NCBI GenBank assembly: GCA_035604195.1 | Contig: DATNIY010000031.1 | Span: 1 to 64,000, forward strand | Reading direction: 5' to 3' | Length of the DNA: 64,000 nt | From: DATJLY01 sp035604195 | GTDB taxonomy: Bacteria; Pseudomonadota; Alphaproteobacteria; ATCC43930; CGMCC-115725 | In this document: positions 56,122-64,000 of the stretch, in pieces | How the letters are laid out: each line of letters begins with the position of its first letter | How positions within the stretch are numbered: position 1 is the stretch's first letter | Position numbers and translations under genes: made by a program | The notes under the pieces: model-generated | What the model saw: the letters and a program-made list of their open reading frames with translations, nothing else | Told to the model about the DNA's origin: nothing | The model's database searches: none

Positions 56122-57177
56122 TCACCCCAGCATGCGGCCGATCACTTTGGCCGTATAATCGACCAAGGGAATGATCCGCGCATAATTGATCCGCGTCGGC
56201 CCGAGGACGCCGATGGCACCCACGATCTGCTCGCGCGAATTGCTGTAGGGCGCGACGATCATCGAGCAACCGGCGACCCCGAAGAGCGGATTGTCGGCCC
56301 CGATATAGATCTGCACGCCCTCGCCCTCGCGCGTCGCATCGAGCAGCCGGACCATCGCCTCCTTGGTCTCGAGCATGTCGAAGAGCGCGCGCAGCCGCTC
56401 GAGATCGCCAAGCGCCGTCACGTCGTTCAGGAGCTTCGCCTGGCCTCTGACGATGAGCGCGCTCTCGCTGCCGCCGGCCCAGGAGGCGAGCCCGGCCTCG
56501 ACCAGCTTGGCCGTCAGCTCGTCGAGCTGGGCGCGGCGCTCGGCGATCTCGGCGAGGATCGTCTCTTTCGCCTCTTCGACGGTGCGGCCGACGAGCCGCG
56601 CGTTCAGGTAATTGCCGGCGGCGACCAGGGTCGAGGGCGGCGTGCCGAGCGGCACCTCGATGAGCCGGTTCTCCACCAGCCCGTCCTCCGTCACCATGAC
56701 GACGAGCGCGCGGGTCGGCGGCAGCGGGACGAACTCGATGTGGCGCAAGGGCCGCTCGGTCTTGGGCGCCACCACCAGCCCGGCGCAATGCGACAGGCCG
56801 GAGAGCGTCGCGCTCGCTTCTTCGAGCGCCTGCGCCAGATTCTTGCCGGCGGCGGCGAGGCGGCCGTCGATGCTGCGCCGTTCGTCTTCGGTGAGGCCGC
56901 CGACTTCGAGCAACCCGCTGACGAAGAGCCGCAACCCCGCCTCGGTCGGCAACCGTCCCGCCGAGGTATGCGGCGCGAACAGGAGTCCGGCCTCTTCGAG
57001 ATCGGCCATGACGTTGCGGATGGTGGCGGGGCTCAATTCGAGGCTGCTGCGGCGCGACAAGGTGCGCGACCCGACCGGCTCGCCGGTCTCGACATAGGCG
57101 TCGACGATCGTCCGGAAAATCTCCCGGCTGCGCTCGTTGAGCTCGCTGATCATCGGCTTTGCGGCGGGCTGCGTCAT
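56122..57177 (-). CDS. hrcA: Heat-inducible transcription repressor HrcA
   Basis: A 351-residue repressor that binds CIRCE and is reactivated by GroEL. N-terminal winged helix: MISELNERSREIFRTIVDAY, with VGSRTLSRRSSLELSPATIR as recognition region; then the HrcA dimerisation domain (about 80-340). No SD lies before ATG 57177, and the predicted promoter puts the transcript start about 4 nt upstream, hence near-leaderless translation or initiation at Met9 (57153). No CIRCE site occurs in the window, so its targets (typically groESL) are elsewhere. It diverges from rph. Confidence 0.93.
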   Translation of the reverse strand: MTQPAAKPMISELNERSREIFRTIVDAYVETGEPVGSRTLSRRSSLELSPATIRNVMADLEEAGLLFAPHTSAGRLPTEAGLRLFVSGLLEVGGLTEDERRSIDGRLAAAGKNLAQALEEASATLSGLSHCAGLVVAPKTERPLRHIEFVPLPPTRALVVMVTEDGLVENRLIEVPLGTPPSTLVAAGNYLNARLVGRTVEEAKETILAEIAERRAQLDELTAKLVEAGLASWAGGSESALIVRGQAKLLNDVTALGDLERLRALFDMLETKEAMVRLLDATREGEGVQIYIGADNPLFGVAGCSMIVAPYSNSREQIVGAIGVLGPTRINYARIIPLVDYTAKVIGRMLG

Positions 57178-57187
57178 GCCGCGCGGG

Positions 57188-57216
57188 TATGTAGTGAAGG
57201 GGCGCCGCTTGGTCAA
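57188..57216 (-). promoter_or_regulatory. Predicted hrcA-grpE promoter
   Basis: On the minus strand TTGACC (57216-57211), 17-nt spacer, TACATA (57193-57188). The predicted transcription start is near 57181, only a few bases before ATG 57177, which suggests a leaderless or near-leaderless mRNA. No CIRCE repeat overlaps it. Confidence 0.5.
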
Positions 57217-57281
57217 CCGCGGGGCTTTACCCAGCACGGCCTTGGCACTAGCCTCGCGGCGCAACAAAGCGAGGAAACCTG

Positions 57282-58004
57282 ATGCCGCGCCCTTCCGGCC
57301 GCGCGCCCGACGAGTTGCGCTTGATCGCGCTCGAGCCCGGCTATGCCAAATATGCCGAAGGCTCGTGCCTTGCCCGCTTCGGCGACACCCATGTGCTCTG
57401 CTGCGCCACGGTCGAGGAGAAGGTGCCGCCCTTCCTGCGCAATACCGGGCGCGGCTGGATCACCGCCGAGTATGGCATGCTGCCGCGCTCGACCCACACC
57501 CGCACCGAGCGCGAAGCCGCGCGCGGGCGCCAGACCGGCCGCACCCAGGAGATCCAGCGTTTGATCGGCCGTAGCTTGCGCGCCGTCACCGATCTCGCGC
57601 TCCTGGGCGAGCGGCAGATCCGCATCGACTGCGACGTGCTGCAGGCGGATGGCGGAACGCGCACGGCCGCGATCACCGGCAGCTATGTCGCGCTCCATCT
57701 CGCGCTGAAGCAGATCGTCGCTGCGGGCGCGGTCGCGCGGCTGCCGCTCGGCGCCGCGGTCGCCGCGGTCTCCTGCGGCATCCATGGTGGCGCGGCGGTG
57801 CTCGATCTCGACTATGCCGAGGATTCGACGGCGCTCGCCGACGCCAATTTCGTGCTGACCGGGAAAGGCGCGATCGTCGAGATCCAGGCGACCGCGGAGA
57901 CGGCGCCCTTCGGCGAGGCGGAGTTCGCGGCGATGCTCGGCCTGGCGCGCAGCGGGATCGCGCGCCTGTTGCAGCTTCAGCGCCGGGCCCTCGGACTCGA
58001 TTAG
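57282..58004 (+). CDS. rph: Ribonuclease PH
   Basis: A 240-residue phosphorolytic exoribonuclease trimming tRNA 3' ends. The family opening PRPSGRAPDELRLIALEPGY, the RNA-binding GSCLARFGDTHVLC and phosphate-site TEREAARGRQTGRTQEIQRL (with Arg residues) and DCDVLQADGGTRTAAITG are all present. GAGGAAACC precedes the ATG. It starts the rph-rdgB-hemW run, with rdgB 5 nt after its stop, and diverges from hrcA, a common alphaproteobacterial order. Confidence 0.97.
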   Translation: MPRPSGRAPDELRLIALEPGYAKYAEGSCLARFGDTHVLCCATVEEKVPPFLRNTGRGWITAEYGMLPRSTHTRTEREAARGRQTGRTQEIQRLIGRSLRAVTDLALLGERQIRIDCDVLQADGGTRTAAITGSYVALHLALKQIVAAGAVARLPLGAAVAAVSCGIHGGAAVLDLDYAEDSTALADANFVLTGKGAIVEIQATAETAPFGEAEFAAMLGLARSGIARLLQLQRRALGLD

Positions 58005-58009
58005 AGCCC

Positions 58010-58612
58010 ATGCCGGGTCGTCTCGCCGGCGGTCGGCTGGTGATCGCGACCCACAATCCCGGCAAGCTTAAGGAGATGGCGGCGCTGCTGGCGCCTTTCG
58101 GCATCGCCAGCGTCGGGGCCGGCGCGGCGGGGCTGCCCGAGCCCGAAGAGACCGGCGCCACATTCGAAGAAAATGCGGCGCTTAAGGCGCTGGCGGCGGC
58201 GCGCGGCAGCGTGCTCCCCGCTCTGGCCGATGATTCGGGGCTGGTGGTGCCGGCATTGGGCGGCGCACCTGGCATCCATTCGGCGCGTTGGGCCGGGCCG
58301 CAGCGCGATTTCTATCACGCCATGCGCCGCGTCGAGCGGGAGCTGGGGAGCGCCGACAATCGGGCGTTCTTCGTCGCCGTCCTGGCGCTTGCTTGGCCCG
58401 ATGGCCATATCGAATGTTTCCGCGGCGAGGTCCATGGGCGTCTGGTCTTCCCGCCGCGGGGCGAGCGTGGCTTCGGCTACGATCCGATCTTTCTCGCCGA
58501 CGGCGAAACCCTGACCTTCGGCGAGATGGAGCCCGAGCAGAAGCACCGCATCAGCCACCGCGCCCGCGCCTTCGCCAAGCTCGCGGCGGCGTGTTTGCAG
58601 CCAGCGGAGTAG
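58010..58612 (+). CDS. rdgB: RdgB/HAM1-family non-canonical purine NTP pyrophosphatase
   Basis: A 200-residue house-cleaning enzyme hydrolysing dITP, XTP and ITP to monophosphates. THNPGKLKEMAALL (nucleotide-binding, about 14-27), ALADDSGLVVPALGG (about 71-85) and FGYDPIF near 160 are family motifs. It lies between rph (5 nt) and hemW (TAG overlaps the hemW GTG by 1 nt). No targeting signal. Confidence 0.96.
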   Translation: MPGRLAGGRLVIATHNPGKLKEMAALLAPFGIASVGAGAAGLPEPEETGATFEENAALKALAAARGSVLPALADDSGLVVPALGGAPGIHSARWAGPQRDFYHAMRRVERELGSADNRAFFVAVLALAWPDGHIECFRGEVHGRLVFPPRGERGFGYDPIFLADGETLTFGEMEPEQKHRISHRARAFAKLAAACLQPAE

Positions 58613-59772
58613 TGTTCCTGTCCGATCTCGCGCTCTACATTCATTGGCCGTTCTGCAAGTCGAAATGTCCCTATTGCGACTTCAACAGCCATGTCCGCGC
58701 CGGGATCGAGCAAGCGCGCTGGCGCGCCGCGCTCTTGCGCGAGCTCGACCATTATGCCGCGGAGACGCGCGGGCGGCGCCTCGTCTCGGTGTTCTTCGGC
58801 GGCGGCACGCCATCCTTGATGGAGCCCGCGACCGCGGCGGCGCTTTTGGACCGCGCGGCCGCGCATTGGCCGATCGCCGCCGATGTCGAGGTGACGCTCG
58901 AGGCCAACCCCACTTCGGTCGAGGCGGCGGGGCTCGCGGGCTTCCGGGCTGCCGGCATCAATCGCGTCTCCTTGGGCGTTCAGGCGCTCGACGACCGCGC
59001 CTTGCGCTTTCTCGGTCGCGGCCACAGCGCCGCCGAGGCGCGCGCCGCGCTCGCGCTCGCCCGCCGGCACTTCCGGCGCTTCTCTTTCGATCTCATTTAC
59101 GCGCGGCCGGGGCAGGAGGTCGCGGAATGGGCAGCCGAGCTGGACGACGCCCTGGCGCTCGCCGGCGATCATCTCTCGCTCTATCAGCTCACCATCGAGC
59201 CCGGCACCGCCTTCGCCACGGCGCATGCGCGCGGCGATTTCGCGCTCCCCGACGAGGATAGCGCCGCCGCGCTCTATGAGACGACGCAGGCGCGGCTTGA
59301 GCGCGCGGGCATGCCGGCCTATGAAATTTCCAATCACGCGCGGCCGGGCGGCGAGTGCCGGCACAATCTGGTCTATTGGCGCTGCGGCGATTACCTCGGC
59401 ATCGGACCCGGCGCGCATGGCCGGCTCACCCTCGCCGGCACGACTTATGCCACACGCCAGCGCCGCGCGCCGGAGAGCTGGCTCGCAGCAGTCGAGGCGC
59501 AAGGCCATGCTACCGAGGAGCGCCTCGCCATCGCCAGAGAAGAGCGCATCGAAGAGCTGTTGATGATGGGTCTGCGGCTCAGCGACGGCGTCACGCGCAC
59601 GCGCTTCGCCGCGGTGGCGGGGCGCGGCATCGAGGCGGCGCTGCCGTCGCGCGCGCTCGCCGATCTCGCTGCGGGCAGCTTCCTTGTCGTCGATGATGCC
59701 GGCATCCGCGCCACCCTCGCCGGGCGCCAGCGCCTCAATGCCGTGCTCGCTTCGCTCATCGGCGGCGCGTGA
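58612..59772 (+). CDS. hemW: Radical SAM heme chaperone HemW
   Basis: A 386-residue radical-SAM protein of the HemN-like group, thought to insert heme. The [4Fe-4S] cluster ligands are Cys15, Cys19 and Cys22 (FCKSKCPYC). SVFFGGGTPSLM, SLGVQALDDRALRFLGRGHS and the ISNHARPGGECRHNLVYW C-terminal motif match HemW. The start is GTG 58612, overlapping the rdgB stop; it has only a close-set GGAG before it. It converges on the LpoA-like lipoprotein gene with a 12-bp gap. Confidence 0.94.
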   Translation: MFLSDLALYIHWPFCKSKCPYCDFNSHVRAGIEQARWRAALLRELDHYAAETRGRRLVSVFFGGGTPSLMEPATAAALLDRAAAHWPIAADVEVTLEANPTSVEAAGLAGFRAAGINRVSLGVQALDDRALRFLGRGHSAAEARAALALARRHFRRFSFDLIYARPGQEVAEWAAELDDALALAGDHLSLYQLTIEPGTAFATAHARGDFALPDEDSAAALYETTQARLERAGMPAYEISNHARPGGECRHNLVYWRCGDYLGIGPGAHGRLTLAGTTYATRQRRAPESWLAAVEAQGHATEERLAIAREERIEELLMMGLRLSDGVTRTRFAAVAGRGIEAALPSRALADLAAGSFLVVDDAGIRATLAGRQRLNAVLASLIGGA

Positions 59773-59784
59773 GCGCCCGGGGGG

Positions 59785-61062
59785 TCACTCGCCCAGGTGT
59801 TCGAATGTATTGGGCGCGGGGTCGAGGACGGTGGCGGCGCCGCGATGGACCTCGAGCACGGCGAGCCCGCGCTGAACGAGGCCGGTCGGCAGCAGGCGGA
59901 AGATGCCGTCGAGCCCGGCGAAGCCGCTCGGATTGGTGAGCGCGGCGGCTGAGAAGTCCGCGCCGTTGCGCGCCAGCACCCCGGCCAGCGCCGTCGCGTC
60001 ATAGCCGAGCGTCGCGAGCCGCAAGGGCGGGCGCTTGTAGAGCGCGGCGAAGCGCTCCGTGAAGGCGGCGCGCAAGGTGGGATCGGGCGCGGCATACCAG
60101 CCGCCCTCGAGCGCCGGCTCGGTCCCGAGGCCGGGCTCGTCCCACAATCCCGTGCCGAGGAACTTCACCTTGTCCGGGTCGATGCCGTCGAAGGGCAAGA
60201 GCGGCGCGATCTCGCGCAACTTCGCGCCGCCCTCGGCGATGAGCAGGGCGTCGAAGGCGACGCCGCCGGCGGCGAAGCGCTGGATCGCGTCGCGCAATTC
60301 CGCCGGCGGATCGTCGGGACTGTAGCGGCCGATGCGCGCGAGCGAGGCGCCATGGGCGGCCACCGCATCTTGCGCCGCCTCGATGGCGATGTCGCCATAA
60401 GGGCTGCGCGGCGCGAGCACCGCGACGCGGTCGAGGGCGCGCGCATGCGCGAAGGCGATGACCCGCCCGATCTCCTGCTGCGGCTGAAAGCCGATGAGAT
60501 AGGTGCCTTCGCTCGCCAATTGCGTCGCGGTCGAAAACGCGAGGACCGGTACGCCGGCCTCGAGCGCCACCGGCTTCACCGCTTCCACTTCGGCGGCGAG
60601 CAACGGGCCAAGCAGCAGCTTGGCGCCGCCGTCGATGGCCGAGCGCGCCGCGGCCGCTGCGGTCGGCGGATCGCCCTTGGTGTCGCGGATCAGGAGCCGA
60701 AGCGGATTGTCGGCGATGTCGAAGAGCGCCATCTGCGCCGCGTTCAGCATCGCCTGGCCGAGTGCCGCGCTCGGCCCCGATAGCGGCAGCAGCAGGCCAA
60801 CCGGCGCGAGCCCTTCGGCCGCCGGCGCCGGCGGCGCCGGAAGCGCGGCCGGCGGCGCGGGCGGCGGAGGGGCCGGCACGAGCACCGGTTGAGGCGGCGC
60901 GGTTGCCGGTGCCGGCGCAGCCGGTTGCGATCCGAATTGGTGGCCCGCTATCGTTACTGTCTGTCCGCAGGAGGCCAAGAGCAGGGCGGAGAGGATGAGC
61001 AATGCCGAGGCCGCGACGCGGCGGGGAGCGCGCAGCAAGACCGAGCGAGACGAGCGAAGCAC
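59785..61062 (-). CDS. LpoA-like periplasmic-binding-fold lipoprotein (penicillin-binding protein activator)
   Basis: A 425-residue outer-membrane or periplasmic lipoprotein. The lipobox is LLLASC with lipidated Cys32. A Pro/Ala-rich linker (about 45-80) precedes a type 1 periplasmic-binding-protein fold (GLLLPLSGPSAALGQAMLNA ... VAVLAPRSPYGDIAIEAAQD), the domain that activates class A PBPs in LpoA. It starts with GTG at 61062. It is divergent from and overlaps the annotated start of rsmI by 61 bp. Confidence 0.88.
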   Translation of the reverse strand: MLRSSRSVLLRAPRRVAASALLILSALLLASCGQTVTIAGHQFGSQPAAPAPATAPPQPVLVPAPPPPAPPAALPAPPAPAAEGLAPVGLLLPLSGPSAALGQAMLNAAQMALFDIADNPLRLLIRDTKGDPPTAAAAARSAIDGGAKLLLGPLLAAEVEAVKPVALEAGVPVLAFSTATQLASEGTYLIGFQPQQEIGRVIAFAHARALDRVAVLAPRSPYGDIAIEAAQDAVAAHGASLARIGRYSPDDPPAELRDAIQRFAAGGVAFDALLIAEGGAKLREIAPLLPFDGIDPDKVKFLGTGLWDEPGLGTEPALEGGWYAAPDPTLRAAFTERFAALYKRPPLRLATLGYDATALAGVLARNGADFSAAALTNPSGFAGLDGIFRLLPTGLVQRGLAVLEVHRGAATVLDPAPNTFEHLGE

Positions 61063-61988
61063 GCGCGCTGTTCCCTGAAAGCCGGACCGGCGGGTGCGAG
61101 CCTATCGAGAGGGTCGCGCGAAGTAAACCGGCGCCGGAGGAAGACCGCTCCGCGCGCATCCCCGGCCTCGCCATCGTCGCGACGCCGATCGGCAATGCCC
61201 AGGACATCACGCTCAGGGCCATAGCCGTGCTGCGCGCCGCCGACGCGATTGCCTGCGAGGATACGCGGGTCAGCGAGAAGCTGCTTAGGCGCTACGACAT
61301 CGCGACGCGGCGCCTCGCCTATCACGACCACAATGCCGAGCGCATGCGGCCGAAGCTTTTGGCGCGTCTCAAGGAGGGCGCGGCGATCGCGCTCATTTCG
61401 GATGCCGGCACGCCGCTCGTCTCCGACCCCGGCTTCAAGCTGGCGCGGGCGGCGATCGCTGAGGGCATTCCGGTGACGGCGGTGCCCGGCGCCTCGGCGA
61501 CGCTTGCGGCCTTGGTGTTGTCGGGGCTGCCCTGCGACCGTTTCTTCTTTGCGGGCTTTTTGCCGGCGAGGGAAGCGGCACGGCGGCGCGCGCTGGCGGA
61601 ACTCAAGGAGATCCCGGCAACCCTGCTCTTTCTCGAGACCGCGCCGCGCCTCGCAGCCGCGCTCGCCGATATGGCGGCGGTGCTGGGCGACCGGTCCGCC
61701 GCGGTGGCGCGCGAATTGACCAAGCTGCACGAAGAGGTGCGGCGCGGCGGTCTTGGCGAACTCAGCGCGCATTTTGCCGCGGCGGGCCCGCCCAAGGGCG
61801 AGCTCGTGGTGGTGGTAGGTCCGCCCGCGGCGCAGGAAGCGGTCGCCGACGCCGCCATCGATGAGGCGCTCGGCGCGGCGCTCAAGACGATGAGCGTCAA
61901 GGATGCGAGCCTCACGGTCGCCGCCGCCCTCGGCCTGCCGCGCCGCGCCGTTTATGCCCGCGCGCTGGCGCTCGCCGGGCGCGGATGA
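61002..61988 (+). CDS. rsmI: 16S rRNA 2'-O-methyltransferase RsmI
   Basis: A 328-residue SAM methyltransferase that methylates C1402 of 16S rRNA. Conserved blocks: LAIVATPIGNAQDITLRAI, AIACEDTRVSEKLLRRYDI, ISDAGTPLVSDPGFKL, VPGASATLAALVLSGL and ARELTKLHEEV. The only standard in-frame start, ATG 61002, lies inside the divergent lipoprotein gene and gives about 54 extra N-terminal residues; no ATG/GTG/TTG occurs before the conserved core, so an alternative start such as CTG may be used. yraN overlaps its stop by 4 nt. Confidence 0.94.
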   Translation: MPRPRRGGERAARPSETSEARALFPESRTGGCEPIERVARSKPAPEEDRSARIPGLAIVATPIGNAQDITLRAIAVLRAADAIACEDTRVSEKLLRRYDIATRRLAYHDHNAERMRPKLLARLKEGAAIALISDAGTPLVSDPGFKLARAAIAEGIPVTAVPGASATLAALVLSGLPCDRFFFAGFLPAREAARRRALAELKEIPATLLFLETAPRLAAALADMAAVLGDRSAAVARELTKLHEEVRRGGLGELSAHFAAAGPPKGELVVVVGPPAAQEAVADAAIDEALGAALKTMSVKDASLTVAAALGLPRRAVYARALALAGRG

Positions 61989-62356
61989 GGGACAAGACGC
62001 AGCGCCGCGCGGCCTGGCGGCGCGGCCGGATTGCCGAATTCGTCTGCCTCTGGCATCTGCGGCTCAGGGGATATCGCATTTTGGCGCGGCGCTATCGCGC
62101 GGCCGTGGGCGAGATCGACCTGATCGCGCGGCGCGGCGGCATCGTCGCGGCGATCGAGGTGAAGTCGCGCGCCGAGCTGGGCGCGGCCGGCACCGCGCTC
62201 AAGCCGCGCCAGCAGCGGCGGATCGCGCGCGCGCTGGCGCAATTCGTGGCATCTCGCCCGGACCTCGCCGGGCTCGATCTGCGTTTCGATGTCATGCTGG
62301 TGGTGCCGCGCCGCCTGCCGCGCCACCTTGCCGACGCCTGGCGCATTGACTTCTAG
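61985..62356 (+). CDS. yraN: YraN/UPF0102 family nuclease-like protein
   Basis: A 123-residue protein with the restriction-endonuclease-like fold typical of UPF0102: AEFVCLWHLRLRGYRILARR then the catalytic-type GEIDLIARR (Glu43, Asp45) and IEVKSR (Glu58, Lys60). Its function is unproven, perhaps DNA processing. Its ATG overlaps the rsmI TGA, and it completes an rsmI-yraN unit. The gshB gene that follows yraN in many relatives is absent from this window. Confidence 0.92.
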   Translation: MRDKTQRRAAWRRGRIAEFVCLWHLRLRGYRILARRYRAAVGEIDLIARRGGIVAAIEVKSRAELGAAGTALKPRQQRRIARALAQFVASRPDLAGLDLRFDVMLVVPRRLPRHLADAWRIDF

Positions 62357-62460
62357 CGCGCGCGACCAAACGGGCTTGCCAGGCGTTGACCGCGGAGGCA
62401 ACCTAGCTTCGCCGCTCGCCGGCGTTTCGGCGAGGCCCTGTTGAGGAGGAGAATGAGTCC

Positions 62461-63180
62461 GTGCCGCGCACCGCCGTATGTCCCCAGGTGCTGTTCCTTG
62501 CCGCCGCAATCGCCGCGGCGCCCATGCTGCAGGGTTGTCTTGTCGCCGCCGCCGGCGCGGGCGCCGGCGCGGGCTACGAGCTGAGCCAGGAGCGCTCGAT
62601 CAACGATCAGATCAAGGATACCGCCATCGGCGCCGCGATCACGGCCAGTTGGCGGCAGTACGAGCCCAAGCTCGCGGAGAACTGCTCCGTCACGGTCTAT
62701 CAGGGCCGCGTGCTGCTCACCGGCCGCGCGCCGAGCGAACAGTGGCACGACATCGCGACTAAGCTCGCCTGGCAGCAGAAGGAGGTGAAAGAGGTCTATA
62801 ACGAGATCGAAATCGGGCAGGGCGATGATTTCGCGCAGCGGACACATGACGCCGTGGTAAGCACGAAGCTCAAGGCGGCGCTTATCGCCGACGGCGATGT
62901 CCGCTCGGTCAACTATGACGCCACCACCGAGAACAGCGTCGTCTATCTCATGGGCTCGGCGCGCAGTCGCGCGGAGCTCGATGCGGTGAGCAATCACGCG
63001 CGCAATATCGAAGGCGTGCGGCGCGTCGTCTCTTTCGTGCGGATCCGCAGCGGGGCGCCGCAACCCGCCAGCAGTGCCGCAGCCGCGCCGCCGCCGAGCG
63101 CCGCGCCGGAAGCGCCGCCGGCCGAGACCCCGCCGCCGCCGACGGCGCGCCAACCCGTCCAGGCGACGCCGCTCAAATGA
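62461..63180 (+). CDS. BON-domain (OsmY-like) lipoprotein
   Basis: A 239-residue lipoprotein with lipobox LQGC (Cys26). Two BON domains follow (about 48-112 and 125-190), marked by TVYQGRVLLTGRAPSEQW and NSVVYLMGSARSRAELDAV; these bind phospholipids and stabilise the outer membrane, as in DolP. The C-terminus is Pro/Ala-rich and flexible. Start GTG 62461 is preceded by AGGAGGAG about 9 nt upstream. An ATG at 62453 is in another frame. The SirB1-family gene overlaps its stop by 4 nt. Confidence 0.9.
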   Translation: MPRTAVCPQVLFLAAAIAAAPMLQGCLVAAAGAGAGAGYELSQERSINDQIKDTAIGAAITASWRQYEPKLAENCSVTVYQGRVLLTGRAPSEQWHDIATKLAWQQKEVKEVYNEIEIGQGDDFAQRTHDAVVSTKLKAALIADGDVRSVNYDATTENSVVYLMGSARSRAELDAVSNHARNIEGVRRVVSFVRIRSGAPQPASSAAAAPPPSAAPEAPPAETPPPPTARQPVQATPLK

Positions 63181-64000
63181 GCGAGGCGGCGCGCGACCAT
63201 TTCGGCGACGGCGCCGCGGCCGAGGCGTTTCTCCGCGCCTTGGGCCGCAGCTCGGGAGAGCGGCTGCCGCTCGCCGAGGGCGCGCTGGCGCTCGCCGCGC
63301 TCGCCGGGCCGGCGGTCGATGTGGCGCGCTATCGCGAGCATCTCGCGCTCCTCGCGCGCGCGGTAGATGAAGCGGCGGCGGCGGCGCACGACCTCAAGGG
63401 CTCGATCGCCGCGCTCAATCGGGTGCTTTACGGCCGCTTTGGCTATTCCGGCGACACCACCACCTACGACGACCCGCAGAACGCCAATCTCATGGACGTC
63501 ATCGACCGGCGCAAGGGCCTGCCGGTGGCGCTCGGCATCATTGCCATCCATGCGGCGCGCGCCCAGGGCTGGGACATGGCGGGCCTCTCCTTTCCCGGCC
63601 ACTTCCTGGTGCGGATCGAGCACGCGGGCGAGCGTGCCATCCTCGATCCCTTCAATGGCGGACGGACGCGCAACACGGCAGAGCTGCGCGAACTGCTGAG
63701 CGCCATCGCCGGCCGCGGCACCGCGCTGGCGCCGCAGCATTACGCCCCGGTGAGCGACCGCGAGGTGCTCGAGCGCCTGCAGAACAATCTGAAGCTGCGC
63801 CATCTCGAGAACGGCGAGCCGGCGAAGGCGCTGGATGTCGTCGAGCGGACCTTGCTGCTGGCGCCCAACTCGGCGCCGCTGCTGCGCGAGGCGGGGCTGC
63901 TCCAGCTCGAACTCGGCAATCTCGGCGCCGCCGTCACGGCGCTCGAGCGCTTTCTCGAGGTTGCCACCGAGGGCGCCGAGCGCCGCCGCGTCGCCCTGTT
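63177..64000 (+). CDS. SirB1-family (transglutaminase-like/TPR) protein, 3' end outside window
   Basis: At least 274 residues, running off the right edge. N-terminal half: the SirB1/transglutaminase-like fold, with NRVLYGRFGYSGDTTTYDDP, NLMDVIDRRKGLPVALGIIA, GLSFPGHFLVRIEH and LDPFNGG. The C-terminal half has TPR-like helices (ALDVVERTLLLAPNSAPLLR, GNLGAAVTALERFLEV). Function uncertain; often a small modifier or scaffold. Its ATG overlaps the BON gene stop in an AATGA. Confidence 0.88.
   Translation, partial: MSEAARDHFGDGAAAEAFLRALGRSSGERLPLAEGALALAALAGPAVDVARYREHLALLARAVDEAAAAAHDLKGSIAALNRVLYGRFGYSGDTTTYDDPQNANLMDVIDRRKGLPVALGIIAIHAARAQGWDMAGLSFPGHFLVRIEHAGERAILDPFNGGRTRNTAELRELLSAIAGRGTALAPQHYAPVSDREVLERLQNNLKLRHLENGEPAKALDVVERTLLLAPNSAPLLREAGLLQLELGNLGAAVTALERFLEVATEGAERRRVAL

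Overview
The window is high-GC chromosomal DNA from an alphaproteobacterium, probably Rhodospirillales or a close relative. This rests on gene order rather than marker phylogeny: hrcA-grpE diverging from rph-rdgB-hemW, maeB/mutS/glnD in one neighbourhood, PhoR-PstCAB-PhoU-PhoB, a heat-shock sigma factor with the QKKLFFNLR box, and GTP cyclohydrolase II with a degenerate N-terminal half. Genes are densely packed, often with 4-nt ATGA/GTGA overlaps. I see no rRNA, tRNA, CRISPR array, integrase or transposase. Layout: 1-8.3 kb holds an FAH-family gene cut by the window edge, a VOC protein, a secreted beta-helix protein, a catalase with a FUR-family-type operator, an orphan OmpR-type regulator, a protease/FHA pair, an MCP-like stump and a DUF427 protein. 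8.3-14.5 kb is a compact divergent seven-gene locus (RibD-type reductase, zinc-less MDR dehydrogenase, divergent PTPS-like protein, GT4 glycosyltransferase, methyltransferase; opposite them a CDP-alcohol phosphatidyltransferase and GTP cyclohydrolase II). It is the best candidate here for an undescribed pathway, perhaps a modified or glycosylated pteridine/pyrimidine product. 14.6-25.2 kb carries rpoH with a near-consensus heat-shock promoter, an SLC13/ArsB-type permease, a class A PBP, a membrane protein, a 3-hydroxybutyrate/acetoacetate operon (patatin, adc, bdhA), a DUF3445-Rieske oxygenase pair, a REP-like repeat and two tiny overlapping genes. 25.2-33.1 kb is the phosphate regulon maeB-phoR-pstC-pstA-pstB-phoU-phoB, with a Pho-box-like site over the phoR stop codon and no pstS. 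33.1-35.7 kb is the clearest rearrangement: two transglutaminase-like genes lie between direct repeats of about 0.35-0.4 kb that duplicate the maeB / large-EF-hand-gene junction, leaving fragments of both genes. 35.4-49.3 kb contains the large EF-hand-like membrane protein, mutS, a ClpP-like membrane protein, glnD, an isoquinoline-oxidoreductase-like pair (iorAB), an MFS transporter and a DUF1330 protein. 49.3-57.2 kb is the chaperone region (dnaK-dnaJ, grpE, hrcA), interrupted by a GT2 glycosyltransferase and a PAS histidine kinase. 57.3-64 kb is a housekeeping run: rph, rdgB, hemW, an LpoA-like lipoprotein on the opposite strand, rsmI, yraN, a BON-domain lipoprotein and a SirB1-family gene running off the end. 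Starts were chosen from SD sequences and family N-termini; promoters and operators are read by eye and are predictions.
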